Part shown: in pieces, positions 25,944 to 34,805 of the stretch
Position numbering within the stretch: the first letter of the stretch is position 1
Layout: each line of letters starts with the position of its first letter
From: an uncultured Marinococcus sp.
Lineage (GTDB): Bacteria > Bacillota > Bacilli > Bacillales > Marinococcaceae
Length of the DNA stretch: 64,000 nucleotides
Direction of reading: 5' to 3'
NCBI RefSeq assembly: GCF_947493875.1
Contig: NZ_CANLSU010000002.1
Location: 186,001 to 250,000 of the forward strand
Made by a program: the position numbers and the translations under genes
The notes under the pieces: model-generated
Databases searched by the model: none
Told to the model about the DNA's origin: nothing
The model's input: the letters and a program-made list of their open reading frames with translations, nothing else

Positions 25944-27176
25944 ATGCAGAATAAACAGACAGGAGAAAGACTGCGGCAGCGGGGACAGCATCTATCAACA
26001 GCACAGCTTGCCCTGCTGTTTGCCGGAATCATTATGCTAGCGGTCAATCTCCGGCCGGCGTTAACAGGCGTCGGACCGTTAATCCCGTTAATCCGGGAGG
26101 ATATTTCCCTGACAAGAGGAACAGCTGGTTTGATTACGACCCTGTCGCTGCTGACATTTGCGGCAGTCTCGCCGATGGCCCCAAAAATCGGATCAAAAAT
26201 TGGGCACCAGCGAGCTTTGATGGTTGGTGTTCTCGTACTTATTGCGGGTATTGTCATGCGCTACGTGCCCGAAGCCGTTTTTTTATTTGCCGGGAGTCTG
26301 CTCGTAGGAGCGGGCATTGCAATGCTCAATGTGCTCCTTCCCGGTGTCATTAAGGAGTCATTTCCACATAATGTCGGTGTAATGACCAGTATTTATACGA
26401 CTACGATGGTGTTAATGGCCGCCGTCGGATCAGGAGTGTCGGTGCCGCTTGCGTCCAGCGCCGGGCTGGGGTGGCAGTGGTCGCTTCTGTTCTGGGTCGT
26501 CCCTGCGGCAGCAGCGGTGCTATGCTGGGGAATGGTGCTGAAGAACAGGCAGCTTCAGATGCCGGGCCGCGTGAGAGTCGTGGAGCGAAGCAATTCTGAA
26601 GGATCAATTTGGAAGTCTCCGCTTGCCTGGCAGGTGACATTGTTTATGGGCCTGCAGTCCATCGGCTTTTATGTGACCATCACCTGGCTGCCGGATATTT
26701 TAAATAATCTTGGAAGCATGCCGCTTGCAGCTGCGGGCTGGCTTGTGGCCCTCATGCAGATCGCAAGTCTTCCGGCTACATTTTTAACGCCGATTCTTGC
26801 CGGAAGATTCCGTAATCAGCAGGGCATTATTGCCGTGATCGGTGTGATTGCGGTGCTCGGTCTGGTGCTGCTTATGACAAATACATCACCGTTCATGCTC
26901 ACGATTGCGGTGCTGTTTATCGGGCTCGCGCAGGGCGGAAGCATCAGCCTGGCGCTTGCTTTGTTGAGCATCCGGGCTTCGACGCCGCAGCGGGCAGCAG
27001 ATTTATCCGGAATGGCCCAGTCGGTAGGTTATTTTATGGCTGCGCTCGGGCCGATCCTCGTAGGAGCTTCCTTTGATGCGTGGGAAACCTGGATGCCCGC
27101 CCTGCTTATTTTAATGGTTGTTTCGGTTCTGCAGATAGGCGCCGGCATGGGCGCCGGCCGCAACAAAGAAGTATAA
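25944..27176 (+). CDS. MFS transporter, CynX/NimT family
   Basis: 410 residues, 12 predicted helices. AVNLRPALTGVGPLIPLI is the signature of the cyanate/nitroimidazole (CynX/NimT) branch, and GLQSIGFYVTITWLPDIL is the conserved helix opening the second half. Substrates include cyanate or 2-nitroimidazole in E. coli relatives; the one here is unknown. GGAGAGAG precedes the ATG, and a terminator follows. Confidence 0.88.
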   Translation: MQNKQTGERLRQRGQHLSTAQLALLFAGIIMLAVNLRPALTGVGPLIPLIREDISLTRGTAGLITTLSLLTFAAVSPMAPKIGSKIGHQRALMVGVLVLIAGIVMRYVPEAVFLFAGSLLVGAGIAMLNVLLPGVIKESFPHNVGVMTSIYTTTMVLMAAVGSGVSVPLASSAGLGWQWSLLFWVVPAAAAVLCWGMVLKNRQLQMPGRVRVVERSNSEGSIWKSPLAWQVTLFMGLQSIGFYVTITWLPDILNNLGSMPLAAAGWLVALMQIASLPATFLTPILAGRFRNQQGIIAVIGVIAVLGLVLLMTNTSPFMLTIAVLFIGLAQGGSISLALALLSIRASTPQRAADLSGMAQSVGYFMAALGPILVGASFDAWETWMPALLILMVVSVLQIGAGMGAGRNKEV

Positions 27177-27183
27177 ACAGCCA

Positions 27184-27212
27184 AGGCTTTCCGATGTGGA
27201 AAGTCTTTTTTT
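27184..27212 (+). terminator. Terminator after NimT-like gene
   Basis: AGGCTTTCC, loop GATGT, GGAAAGTCT, then a T7 run. Confidence 0.85.
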
Positions 27213-27287
27213 ATGTATCACAGATGTGTAAAATATACGGTTATGGGGTATCGCAATCAATGGAATAAAAAGAAAGGGGGAAACACA

Positions 27288-27932
27288 ATGGACACGATTT
27301 CCATTATTGCGGTCGTTTCACTGGCAGCTGCCTTCATTTCTACCGTGATTGTCATTGCAGATCTCCGGAAAAACCCGCAGCCGATGATGGTGATGAATAT
27401 TGTCTGGCCGCTCACCGTCCTGTATTCCGGGCCGCTCGGCCTGTTCTTCTATTACTATATCGGCCGGAAGGGACACGGCAACAAGCCGATGTGGCAGTCC
27501 ACGGTAGCCTCCACCAGCCACTGCGGTGCCGGTTGTGCACTCGGGGACATCGTCGGCATTCCGATTGTCGTCGCCCTGGGCTGGACGATTGCAGGCACCC
27601 GGCTGTTCGCCGACTATATCGTGGAATTTATCCTCGCCTATACGTTCGGGATTTTCTTTCAGCTGGCGTCCATCCTGCCAATGCATGACAACATGAGCAA
27701 AAGCCATGGCATCAAACAGGCCGCTAAGGCCGACACACTGTCGCTTGTCGCGTACCAGATCGGCATGTTTGGTTTTATGGCGCTCGTTCATTTTGTGTTC
27801 TTTGCCACCCCGCCGAGCCCGGCCGGCCCGACCTTCTGGTTTATGATGCAGATCGCGATGGTGATCGGATTTTTAACCAGCTATCCGGTGAACTGGTGGC
27901 TCGTCGACAAAGGCATCAAGCACGCGATGTAA
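27288..27932 (+). CDS. DUF4396 membrane protein
   Basis: 214 residues from the ATG at 27288 (AAAGGGGG upstream; earlier in-frame codons overlap the preceding terminator). Six or so hydrophobic helices. The segment TSHCGAGCALGDIVG, a His-Cys-x-x-Cys cluster next to a membrane helix, is the hallmark of DUF4396, and FQLASILPMHDNMS is a second conserved segment. The Cys/His set suggests metal or copper handling, but no function is established to my knowledge. Confidence 0.82.
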   Translation: MDTISIIAVVSLAAAFISTVIVIADLRKNPQPMMVMNIVWPLTVLYSGPLGLFFYYYIGRKGHGNKPMWQSTVASTSHCGAGCALGDIVGIPIVVALGWTIAGTRLFADYIVEFILAYTFGIFFQLASILPMHDNMSKSHGIKQAAKADTLSLVAYQIGMFGFMALVHFVFFATPPSPAGPTFWFMMQIAMVIGFLTSYPVNWWLVDKGIKHAM

Positions 27933-27938
27933 ACAAAG

Positions 27939-27968
27939 GCAGAAGGCCGCATGGTCTTCTGTTTTTTT
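27939..27968 (+). terminator. Terminator after DUF4396 gene
   Basis: CAGAAGGCC, loop GCAT, GGTCTTCTG (one G-U), then TTTTTTT. Confidence 0.87.
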
Positions 27969-28054
27969 ATGCAGATTTTGTCAGCTGGGACGGGGGATAT
28001 GATAAGCTTAGTTCATATAAATAATGCAGTGAAGCATATAAAGGAGAGAGGACC

Positions 28055-28975
28055 ATGCCGGCACGGTTAGCTTATCTGCTCGTCCTGGCTGGGGCGGCAT
28101 TGTGGGGAACAACGGGGCTGTTTGTGCAAAACCTGTATACATATGGATTCACGCCGTGGGAGGTCGTAGGCATCCGCCTGATTTTTTCAGCGGTTATTAT
28201 TACCCTGTTTTTAAGTGTTGTGGAGAGAAGCCTGCTGCGCATCCGCTGGCAGGATCTGCCGCTGTTTGTCGGCACGGGGATTATCAGCATTGCTTTTTTT
28301 AACTTTTTCTTTTTCTCCGTGATGGAGGTGTCCGGCATCTCTCTTGCAGTGGTGATGCTGTACACGGGACCATTGTTCGTGGCCGTTATTGCCAAGTTCG
28401 TTTTTAAGGAAACGCTGACAGCCGGAAAAATAGCGGCACTTGTGATAATGATTACCGGGTGCATGTACGCCGTGGGGCTGATCCCACTTGGCTCGGACAG
28501 CATCGCCGCAGCTGCTGTTCTGTTCGGAATTGCTTCTGGCTTCTTTTACGCCCTTTACAGCATTTTTGGGAAATTTTTAAGCGCCCGGTATCATCCGCTT
28601 ACAATCACGACCTATTCCATGATTCTTGGCGGCCTGTTTTTACTTCCTGCAAGCCGTTTGTGGGAAAAGGCGGAAGCTTTTATGGAGCCCGGGGTATGGT
28701 GGAACGGCATCGGGCTTGCGGTGGCGGCAACAACGGTCGCTTATGTAGCATACACAGCCGGTCTTACTCACGTGGAATCTTCACGGGCCTCCATTCTTTC
28801 CATTATTGAGCCGGTAGTAGCGATTATAATTGGCGTAGCTGTTTTTGGGGATTCCTTTACGCTCTGGCAGACCTTTGGCATTGTGCTCGTTTTTGTGGCG
28901 ATTATTGCTACGGTTTATGGTGATACGCTGCTTGGAAAAATGCTGGGGAAAGCTTCTTTAAACCGGGAGTCTTAA
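28055..28975 (+). CDS. EamA/DMT-family transporter
   Basis: 306 residues with ten helices in two EamA repeats. The opening GAALWGTTGLFVQNL and the second-half TVAYVAYTAGLTHVESSRAS with IEPVVAIIIGVAVFGDSF are typical of drug/metabolite exporters. The substrate is unknown. It lies 36 bases before the MOSC gene with no terminator between, so the two may share a transcript. Confidence 0.88.
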   Translation: MPARLAYLLVLAGAALWGTTGLFVQNLYTYGFTPWEVVGIRLIFSAVIITLFLSVVERSLLRIRWQDLPLFVGTGIISIAFFNFFFFSVMEVSGISLAVVMLYTGPLFVAVIAKFVFKETLTAGKIAALVIMITGCMYAVGLIPLGSDSIAAAAVLFGIASGFFYALYSIFGKFLSARYHPLTITTYSMILGGLFLLPASRLWEKAEAFMEPGVWWNGIGLAVAATTVAYVAYTAGLTHVESSRASILSIIEPVVAIIIGVAVFGDSFTLWQTFGIVLVFVAIIATVYGDTLLGKMLGKASLNRES

Positions 28976-29011
28976 ATAAAAAATTTGCACTGCACGAGGA
29001 GGGGGCAGCAT

Positions 29012-29668
29012 ATGAACATACGCGTAATGGAATGGTTTACGGGAAAACCGGAGAACATCTCAGCCGAAGAAGAAAAGCCGGTATTCTCGGCTATTAATAA
29101 AATAAAGCGTTCCGAAGAGTCCCTGTATTTATCGGAGACTGGTCTGGAGGGAGACGAACAGGCAGATAAAAAGAGCCATGGAGGCCCGGAGAAAGCAGTT
29201 TGTGTATATCCATGGGAGCATTACGCCTACTGGAGCAGAACGCTCGAGGATGCACTGCCGCACGGGGGATTTGGGGAAAATATTACGGTACAGAACGGAG
29301 TAGAGGAGGATGTGATGATCGGCGATGTTTTCCGTTGGGGAGAAGCAGTCGTGGAAATCAGCCAGCCCCGGGAGCCCTGCTATAAAATTGCGAAACGCCA
29401 CGGCATTAAAAAACTGCCCCTTTACCTTCGGGAAACAAGCTATTCAGGCTATTATCTGCGAGTGCGCCAGGCGGGCACCGTAGAAAAACATCAGCCGCTG
29501 CGTCTGGAAACGAGAACGACCTCGTTAACCGTCGCTGGCGTGAACCGGATCACCTATCATTCAGAAGATCCTGCAGAGGTTGAAGAAGCACTGGAATGTG
29601 CTTCTCTTTCAGAGGAATGGAAAAAATCCCTGCACAAAAAGCTGGATAAGCTAAAAAATAAGCACTGA
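29012..29668 (+). CDS. MOSC-domain protein (YiiM-like)
   Basis: 218 residues from the ATG at 29012 (GAGGAGGGGG upstream). Residues about 30-150 form the MOSC domain with GDEQADKKSHGGPEKAVCVY, LPHGGFGENITV and EISQPREPCYKIA; the Cys in the last is the likely sulfur or molybdenum-cofactor ligand of the family. A short 3-alpha C-terminal domain follows. YiiM-type proteins use the molybdenum cofactor to reduce N-hydroxylated purines and related compounds. It converges on fdhD. Confidence 0.85.
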   Translation: MNIRVMEWFTGKPENISAEEEKPVFSAINKIKRSEESLYLSETGLEGDEQADKKSHGGPEKAVCVYPWEHYAYWSRTLEDALPHGGFGENITVQNGVEEDVMIGDVFRWGEAVVEISQPREPCYKIAKRHGIKKLPLYLRETSYSGYYLRVRQAGTVEKHQPLRLETRTTSLTVAGVNRITYHSEDPAEVEEALECASLSEEWKKSLHKKLDKLKNKH

Positions 29669-29692
29669 CCCATAAGGGCCGGTGCTTATTTT
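29657..29692. terminator. Bidirectional terminator between MOSC gene and fdhD
   Basis: AATAAGCAC/GTGCTTATT, nine perfect outer pairs plus an inner CCC/GGG. T-runs lie outside on both strands and the stem overlaps both gene ends. Confidence 0.82.
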
Positions 29693-30498
29693 GTCGCAGA
29701 AGGGACGTCGGCGCTGATTCGTTCGGCATGCGCATAAACATTAAAGGTGGAGCCCCGGATAAACCCGACGGCTGTAATGTTCAAATCATCTGCAAGACGG
29801 ATCGCAAGGTTTGTCGGGGCGGATTTGGATAAAATAATACCCATGCCCATTTTGGCCGCCTTTGTCAGCACCTCGGAGCTTAAACGCCCGCTGAAAACAA
29901 GTATCTTATCGCGTACCTGAATGCCGTTCATCAAGCAGTGCCCGTACAGCTTATCGAGGGCATTATGCCGGCCGATGTCGGAACGGTCGACAATGATCCC
30001 GTCTGTATCGCAGATGGCAGCGTTATGGACGCCGCCGGTATTTTTAAACACGACGCTGTTTTCCTGCATTTCCTTCATAAATCCGAGACACTGCTCCGGT
30101 GTCAGTGTACGTTTGGTCACAGCTGTTTTTGCGGTCTGGACATCGCTTTGAAAATAAAACTGGCGGCTTTTTCCGCAGCAGGAACCAATCACGCGCTTGG
30201 AGTAAAAGGAGGCTTCCTTAACCCGGTTGGAGTTGATGGAAACGTAGGCAAAGCCCAGGTCATCGTCGACAGAAATCGATTCAATCTCCCGGTAGAATAA
30301 GACGACTCCTTCGGATGCGAGAAATCCGACGACGAGCTCCTCCACGTGGGTGGGGGTGCATACAAGCGTTGCGAACTCTTCGTCATTTACGACAATTGTC
30401 ATCGGCTTTTCCAGAGCGACCTGGTCTTCTGCTGCGTAAAGCCCCTCTTCCGGCGAATAGGAGACGATAGGCTGGATGGCGGTGGAGCGGTCTGGCAT
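29686..30498 (-). CDS. fdhD: Formate dehydrogenase accessory sulfurtransferase FdhD
   Basis: 270 residues from the ATG at 30498, chosen because AAAGGAG precedes it. FdhD transfers sulfur from a cysteine desulfurase to the molybdenum cofactor of formate dehydrogenase. Visible family marks are VCTPTHVEELVVGFL, the Gram-positive cysteine motif GSCCGKSR, NTGGVHNAA, SDIGRHNALDKLYG and SGRLSSEVLTKAA. No formate dehydrogenase lies in the window, so its client is elsewhere. The convergent MOSC gene is another molybdenum-cofactor-linked function. Confidence 0.93.
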   Translation of the reverse strand: MPDRSTAIQPIVSYSPEEGLYAAEDQVALEKPMTIVVNDEEFATLVCTPTHVEELVVGFLASEGVVLFYREIESISVDDDLGFAYVSINSNRVKEASFYSKRVIGSCCGKSRQFYFQSDVQTAKTAVTKRTLTPEQCLGFMKEMQENSVVFKNTGGVHNAAICDTDGIIVDRSDIGRHNALDKLYGHCLMNGIQVRDKILVFSGRLSSEVLTKAAKMGMGIILSKSAPTNLAIRLADDLNITAVGFIRGSTFNVYAHAERISADVPSATK

Positions 30499-30596
30499 AG
30501 GCGTACTCCTTTCAAAACCCGTGCCCGGCACGGAGGATAATTGTGTGATTATATTTTCATCGTACCATGAGAGACAAATTATACAGAAAAAAATGC

Positions 30597-30632
30597 ACAA
30601 AAAGCCTGCATCCTTTTGAAAGGAGGCAGGCT
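30597..30632 (-). terminator. Terminator after AGCS symporter gene
   Basis: AGCCTGC-CTTT/AAAGG-GCAGGCT with one mismatch; read on the minus strand a T5 run follows. Confidence 0.78.
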
Positions 30633-30645
30633 GAATGATGCAGAA

Positions 30646-32085
30646 TTATCGTTTTTTGCCCCAGGCTTTTAAATTTTTCAGCCATGGGATGCTGTCATTG
30701 TAAAAGACCGGATCGATTCCCTGTTTGCGCTGGTCTGTGTAGTTTTTGAGTGCAGCAGCAACGATATGGCCGAGCAGTGCAATGGCTATAAGGTTAACGA
30801 CTGCCATTAAGCCCATAAACAGATCTGCCATCGCCCATACAAGCTCGAGGCCGCTTGCTGCGCCTAAAAGAACGAACAGCAGGAAGCAGACACGGAAGAT
30901 TTGAACGTATCTGCGTTTTGGAGAAATGAATTCCACGTTCACTTCCCCGTAGTAATAGTTCCCGAGCAGGGAGCTGAAGGCAAAGAAGAAAATCGCAAGA
31001 GAAACGAATGTCTGTGCCCAGCCTCCCAGGTGGAAGGCGAGTGCCTGCTGGGTCAGCTGAATGCCTTCAATATTTGCCCCGGCATCTGCGTACGTGCCGG
31101 AAAGCAGAATGATGAACGCTGTCGCGCTGCATATAATGAGCGTGTCCGTCAGAACACCAAGAGACTGAACGAGTCCCTGCTTGACCGGGTGACTGACATA
31201 GGCCGTGGCTGCTGCGTTCGGCGCACTACCCATACCGGCCTCATTGGAAAAGAGACCACGCTGGATGCCGAGCATAAGAGCGCCCCCGGCTGTCCCGCCG
31301 GCAACCTCGCGAATCCCGAAGGCCTGGCCGAAAATCAGACCGAATACCTGAGGCACATCGGCAATGTTAAGAATCATAATAATGATAGCTACAATAACGT
31401 AAAGCGAAGCGAAGATTGGAACAATAATTTCAGCTACTACAGCGATACGCCGGATACCGCCGTAAATAATGACGCCAATCAAAAGCATAATAGCAAGCCC
31501 AACGTAAACTGGTGGGATGTTATAAGCCCCGTTGAACGCCTGGGCGATCGTGTTGGTCTGCACGCCGTTGAAAATAAAGCCGAAACAAAGCGTAATCAAG
31601 ACAGCAAAGATAATTCCGAGCCAGCGGGCGTTCAGCGCCTGCTCCATGTAATAGGCTGGTCCCCCGCGGAAGCCGTCCTTATCCTTTACTTTATACATTT
31701 GTGCAAGGGTACTTTCCACAAACCCGGTAGCGGCACCGATAATAGCGATGACCCACATCCAGAAAATGGCGCCAGGTCCGCCGGCGCTGATGGCAAGGGC
31801 CACCCCGGCAAGGTTCCCGGTGCCGACACGGGCAGCGGTACTGATCGCAAATGCCTGGAAGGCGCTCGTGCCTTTTCTGTCTTTAAACCCGGAACGGTCG
31901 GTCCCTTCTTTGAATAACAGAACAAACATCTCTTTGATCATCCGGAACTGCACGAAGCCGGTACGGATGGTGAAATAAACGCCTAAGATAAGTAAAAGTG
32001 CGATTAACAAGTAGCTCCAGATCACGTTACTGAGAGATCCTACAAGGTTATAAAACCAAGTATCAGCTGTTAACCAATTTCCCAT
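30646..32085 (-). CDS. Alanine/glycine:sodium symporter (AGCS family)
   Basis: 479 residues, about ten helices. AGCS signatures are TGFVQFRMIKEM, AARVGTGNLAGVALAIS, GFRGGPAYYMEQALN and QRGLFSNEAGMGSAPNAAA. It imports alanine, glycine or glutamine with sodium, as AlsT and DagA relatives do. GGAGGATACAT precedes the ATG. It forms a single-gene unit with its own terminator, 112 bases after the sigma-like gene on the same strand. Confidence 0.93.
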   Translation of the reverse strand: MGNWLTADTWFYNLVGSLSNVIWSYLLIALLLILGVYFTIRTGFVQFRMIKEMFVLLFKEGTDRSGFKDRKGTSAFQAFAISTAARVGTGNLAGVALAISAGGPGAIFWMWVIAIIGAATGFVESTLAQMYKVKDKDGFRGGPAYYMEQALNARWLGIIFAVLITLCFGFIFNGVQTNTIAQAFNGAYNIPPVYVGLAIMLLIGVIIYGGIRRIAVVAEIIVPIFASLYVIVAIIIMILNIADVPQVFGLIFGQAFGIREVAGGTAGGALMLGIQRGLFSNEAGMGSAPNAAATAYVSHPVKQGLVQSLGVLTDTLIICSATAFIILLSGTYADAGANIEGIQLTQQALAFHLGGWAQTFVSLAIFFFAFSSLLGNYYYGEVNVEFISPKRRYVQIFRVCFLLFVLLGAASGLELVWAMADLFMGLMAVVNLIAIALLGHIVAAALKNYTDQRKQGIDPVFYNDSIPWLKNLKAWGKKR

Positions 32086-32197
32086 ATGTATCCTCCTTCA
32101 ATTAAGGTTGCACCTATTATACATTTTTCAAAGGCTCTCCGACACTGTTTTCAAGGAATTCCTGTAAATGATGACAGGAAAAAACTTAAATTACTTA

Positions 32198-32707
32198 TCA
32201 ATGACAGTTTTCCAGATGAGTTTTTAAGATGCGAAGGGATTTTTGCTTCATTTTAGATACGGCCTGCGGGGAAACGTTCATTGCCCGGGCTGTCTCCGTC
32301 ATGGTCGATCCTTCAACAAACAGGGCGTACAGTACAGCTTGTTCCTTTTCCGGCTGCTGCTGAATAATACCGTAAAGCTCCGGGTTTTCAATATGTCCGG
32401 CGAGTTCGCGGGAAAAATTCCGGACCTGTTCTGTAAAAGCAGCGGCCGGAAGGAGCTTCTCAGACGTCTCCTCCTCAGTATCGACAGCAAGTGGAAAGCG
32501 GTCCCGGTGCTTTCTCTCCCGCTTATCATAGTGAACCGCTGCCCAGTAAATTGTCTTCTGCATGAACACCCGCTTTTTCACATCGAGGAAAAAGGCGCGG
32601 AAGGCCTCGTCGAGCTTATCTTTATATCCATGCTCCCAAAAGTATTGGTGGTCAACGGATTCAAAGAAATGCTGAATGAGCTTTTGCTGATGAAAGGTGG
32701 TGCTCAA
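32198..32707 (-). CDS. Sigma-70-like HTH regulator
   Basis: 169 residues. The start is TTG at 32707, supported by GGAGGAATC nine bases upstream. The C-terminal 55 residues form a region-4-like helix-turn-helix: QAVLYALFVEGSTMTETARA followed by MNVSPQAVSKMKQKSLRIL. The N-terminal part (EAFRAFFLDVKKRVFMQK) resembles the small helix-turn-helix proteins of mobile elements and the split sigma factors of Bacillus, but lacks a clear region 2. It may be a sigma-like transcription factor; the target is unknown. Confidence 0.7.
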   Translation of the reverse strand: MSTTFHQQKLIQHFFESVDHQYFWEHGYKDKLDEAFRAFFLDVKKRVFMQKTIYWAAVHYDKRERKHRDRFPLAVDTEEETSEKLLPAAAFTEQVRNFSRELAGHIENPELYGIIQQQPEKEQAVLYALFVEGSTMTETARAMNVSPQAVSKMKQKSLRILKTHLENCH

Positions 32708-32863
32708 GGTAGATTCCTCCTTTTTGGGTGGTATGTATAAAAGACATCTTCTGTAAAAAATGACAACCTTGATAGGAACATTTGTTCTTATATTTTGATG
32801 AATAAAAATTTAACAGAGGGGAATACTAATAGAGAGTAGAAAATTGAAGCTGGAGGAATGGAA

Positions 32864-33982
32864 ATGGGAAACAAAGTATTTATCAGTCCGAGTAAATATG
32901 TTCAGGGTGTTGACGTGGTGGATGAAGTGGGTGCCTACGTCAAAGAAATGGGCAGTAAAGCGATTGTAATTGCAGACGAATTTGTATGGAATCTGGCCGG
33001 CAACAGAGTGGTCGACAGCCTCAAGCAGCAAAGCATCGACGCTGTAAACATCACTTTTAACGGGGAAGCCTCCACCGGTGAAATTAACCGGATTATCGAA
33101 GAAGCCAAATCGGCCGGGGCAGAAATGATTGTTGCTGTCGGCGGCGGCAAGACGCTTGATACAGCAAAAGGGGTCCGTGACCAGATCCCGGATGCCTACT
33201 GCGTCATTGTTCCGACAACGGCATCCACAGACGCCCCGACGAGCGCACTTTCCGTCATTTATTCAGATGAGGGTGTGTTCGAATCATATCGTTTTTATTC
33301 GAAAAATCCGGATTTAATCGTGATGGATTCCAAAATCATTGCAGGCGCTCCGCCTCGTTTTCTCGCCTCCGGCATTGCGGATGCGATGGCTACATGGGTG
33401 GAAGCCCGCATGGCTATTCAGGCGAACGCCAACGCCATGTCCGGCGGACTTTCCACGATAGCCGGCGCGGCAATTGCGGAAAAATGTGAAGAAACGCTGT
33501 TTCATTATGGCCTCCTCGCCTATGAATCCAACAAAAGACAGATTGTCACCCATGCTCTTGAGCAGATTGTCGAAGCCAATACGCTTCTGAGTGGCCTTGG
33601 GTTTGAAAGCGGCGGGCTTGCGCTTGCCCATGCGATTCACAACGGATTCACTGTTCTCGATGGGGATGTGCATCACATGACCCACGGGGAAAAAGTAGCC
33701 TTTGGCACCCTGAGCCAGCTGACGCTTGAGAACCGGTCGAAAGAAGAATTTGAAAAGTACGTGGATCTGTATTACCGCCTCGAGCTGCCAATTACGCTGG
33801 AGGATTTGCATCTTGGAGACGCCTCAGAAGAGGAATTGATGAAAGTGGCGGAAGCAGCCTTAACCGAAGGAGAAAGCAGCCACAATATGCCGTTTGCGCT
33901 GACGCCTTACGATGTGGTAAGCGCCATGCAGGCAGCCGATCAGTATTCCAAAGCGTATAAAAAAGAGCACGGCCTGAAATAA
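32864..33982 (+). CDS. gldA: Glycerol dehydrogenase
   Basis: 372 residues from the ATG at 32864, which sits seven bases after GGAGG; the ATG six bases earlier is too close. Iron/zinc-containing NAD-dependent polyol dehydrogenase of the GldA type. NAD site [33 protein letters not shown], and the metal ligands Asp in [12 protein letters not shown], His in LAHAIHNGF and His in [11 protein letters not shown]. It oxidises glycerol to dihydroxyacetone. A terminator follows. Confidence 0.94.
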   Translation: MGNKVFISPSKYVQGVDVVDEVGAYVKEMGSKAIVIADEFVWNLAGNRVVDSLKQQSIDAVNITFNGEASTGEINRIIEEAKSAGAEMIVAVGGGKTLDTAKGVRDQIPDAYCVIVPTTASTDAPTSALSVIYSDEGVFESYRFYSKNPDLIVMDSKIIAGAPPRFLASGIADAMATWVEARMAIQANANAMSGGLSTIAGAAIAEKCEETLFHYGLLAYESNKRQIVTHALEQIVEANTLLSGLGFESGGLALAHAIHNGFTVLDGDVHHMTHGEKVAFGTLSQLTLENRSKEEFEKYVDLYYRLELPITLEDLHLGDASEEELMKVAEAALTEGESSHNMPFALTPYDVVSAMQAADQYSKAYKKEHGLK

Positions 33983-34003
33983 AATGTAACTGTACGTTCA
34001 TGA

Positions 34004-34035
34004 AGCCGCTGGGTTATACGCCCGGCGGCTTTTTG
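34004..34035 (+). terminator. Terminator after gldA
   Basis: AGCCGCTGGG, loop TTATACG, CCCGGCGGCT, then TTTTT. Confidence 0.87.
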
Positions 34036-34157
34036 TATAGTTGCGTGGGAGCTTCACCCTCTGCAATGGGCATGATGGAACGTGCTGGTGTTTGTAAGCC
34101 GGTAAAAAGTGGAACAATACAGCGTAGAGAATTTTGGAGACAGAAAGGAAGATTTTC

Positions 34158-34757
34158 ATGCGCATATTGTTAGTTGGAGCTTCAGGCACGATCGGAAGCG
34201 CAGTATACGAACGATTAAGGGACGACCACGACATTCTTTGTGCCGGGCGGAACGGCCGGGACGTGCAGGTGGACATTACGGATGAAGACAGCATCCGCCA
34301 GATGTATGAATCTGTCGGCCGCGTGGATGCAGTTATTACAGCCTCCGGGAGTGCCGGCTTTGCTCCGCTCACCGAGCTGACTCCGGAAAAGAACCAGACG
34401 GCCATCAACAGTAAAATGAAGGGCCAGATCAACCTGGTGCTGCTCGGCATTCCATACGTAAATGACGGCGGCAGCTTCACACTTACATCCGGCGTCATGA
34501 TGGATGATCCGATTCCTCAGGGAACGTCCGCTGCGATGGCAAACGGTGCCGTAAAAAGCTTCGTCACCTCTGCGGCTATCGAATTGCCGAGAGGGATCCG
34601 GATTAATAACATCAGTCCGAACCTGTTGGTTGAATCGGCAGAAAAGCTTGGCAGCTTTTTCCGCGGCTTTGCCCCTGTGCCAGGTGAGAAAGTTGCCCTC
34701 GCATACCAAAAAAGCGTCGAAGGCCAGCAGACCGGCCAGACGTATGAAGTCTACTAA
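34158..34757 (+). CDS. Short-chain dehydrogenase, short form
   Basis: 199 residues from the ATG at 34158 (AAAGGAAG upstream). The NAD(P) loop is RILLVGASGTIGSAVYERL, and VDAVITASGSAGF replaces the usual NNAG. The catalytic region has Ser in LTSGVMM but no YxxxK; the spot reads GTSAAMANGAVKSF with the lysine alone. This is a known short SDR subgroup in Bacilli. The substrate is unknown. Confidence 0.8.
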   Translation: MRILLVGASGTIGSAVYERLRDDHDILCAGRNGRDVQVDITDEDSIRQMYESVGRVDAVITASGSAGFAPLTELTPEKNQTAINSKMKGQINLVLLGIPYVNDGGSFTLTSGVMMDDPIPQGTSAAMANGAVKSFVTSAAIELPRGIRINNISPNLLVESAEKLGSFFRGFAPVPGEKVALAYQKSVEGQQTGQTYEVY

Positions 34758-34764
34758 TACAAAG

Positions 34765-34805
34765 CTCCGGAACGCAGGTGAAAGTCTGTGTTCCGGAGTT
34801 TTTTT
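34765..34805 (+). terminator. Strong terminator after SDR gene
   Basis: CTCCGGAAC/GTTCCGGAG with an inner CAG/CTG, then seven T. Its end touches the 3' end of the convergent glycosylase gene. Confidence 0.9.

Noticed and set aside
30901-31917. A long (338-codon) plus-strand reading frame opposite the AGCS symporter
   Set aside because: It is the antisense shadow of a clear membrane transporter gene, with no ribosome site and an unnatural composition.
32150-32180. TTCCTGT/ACAGGAA hairpin as terminator of the sigma-like gene
   Set aside because: No T-run on either side; at most a weak structure.
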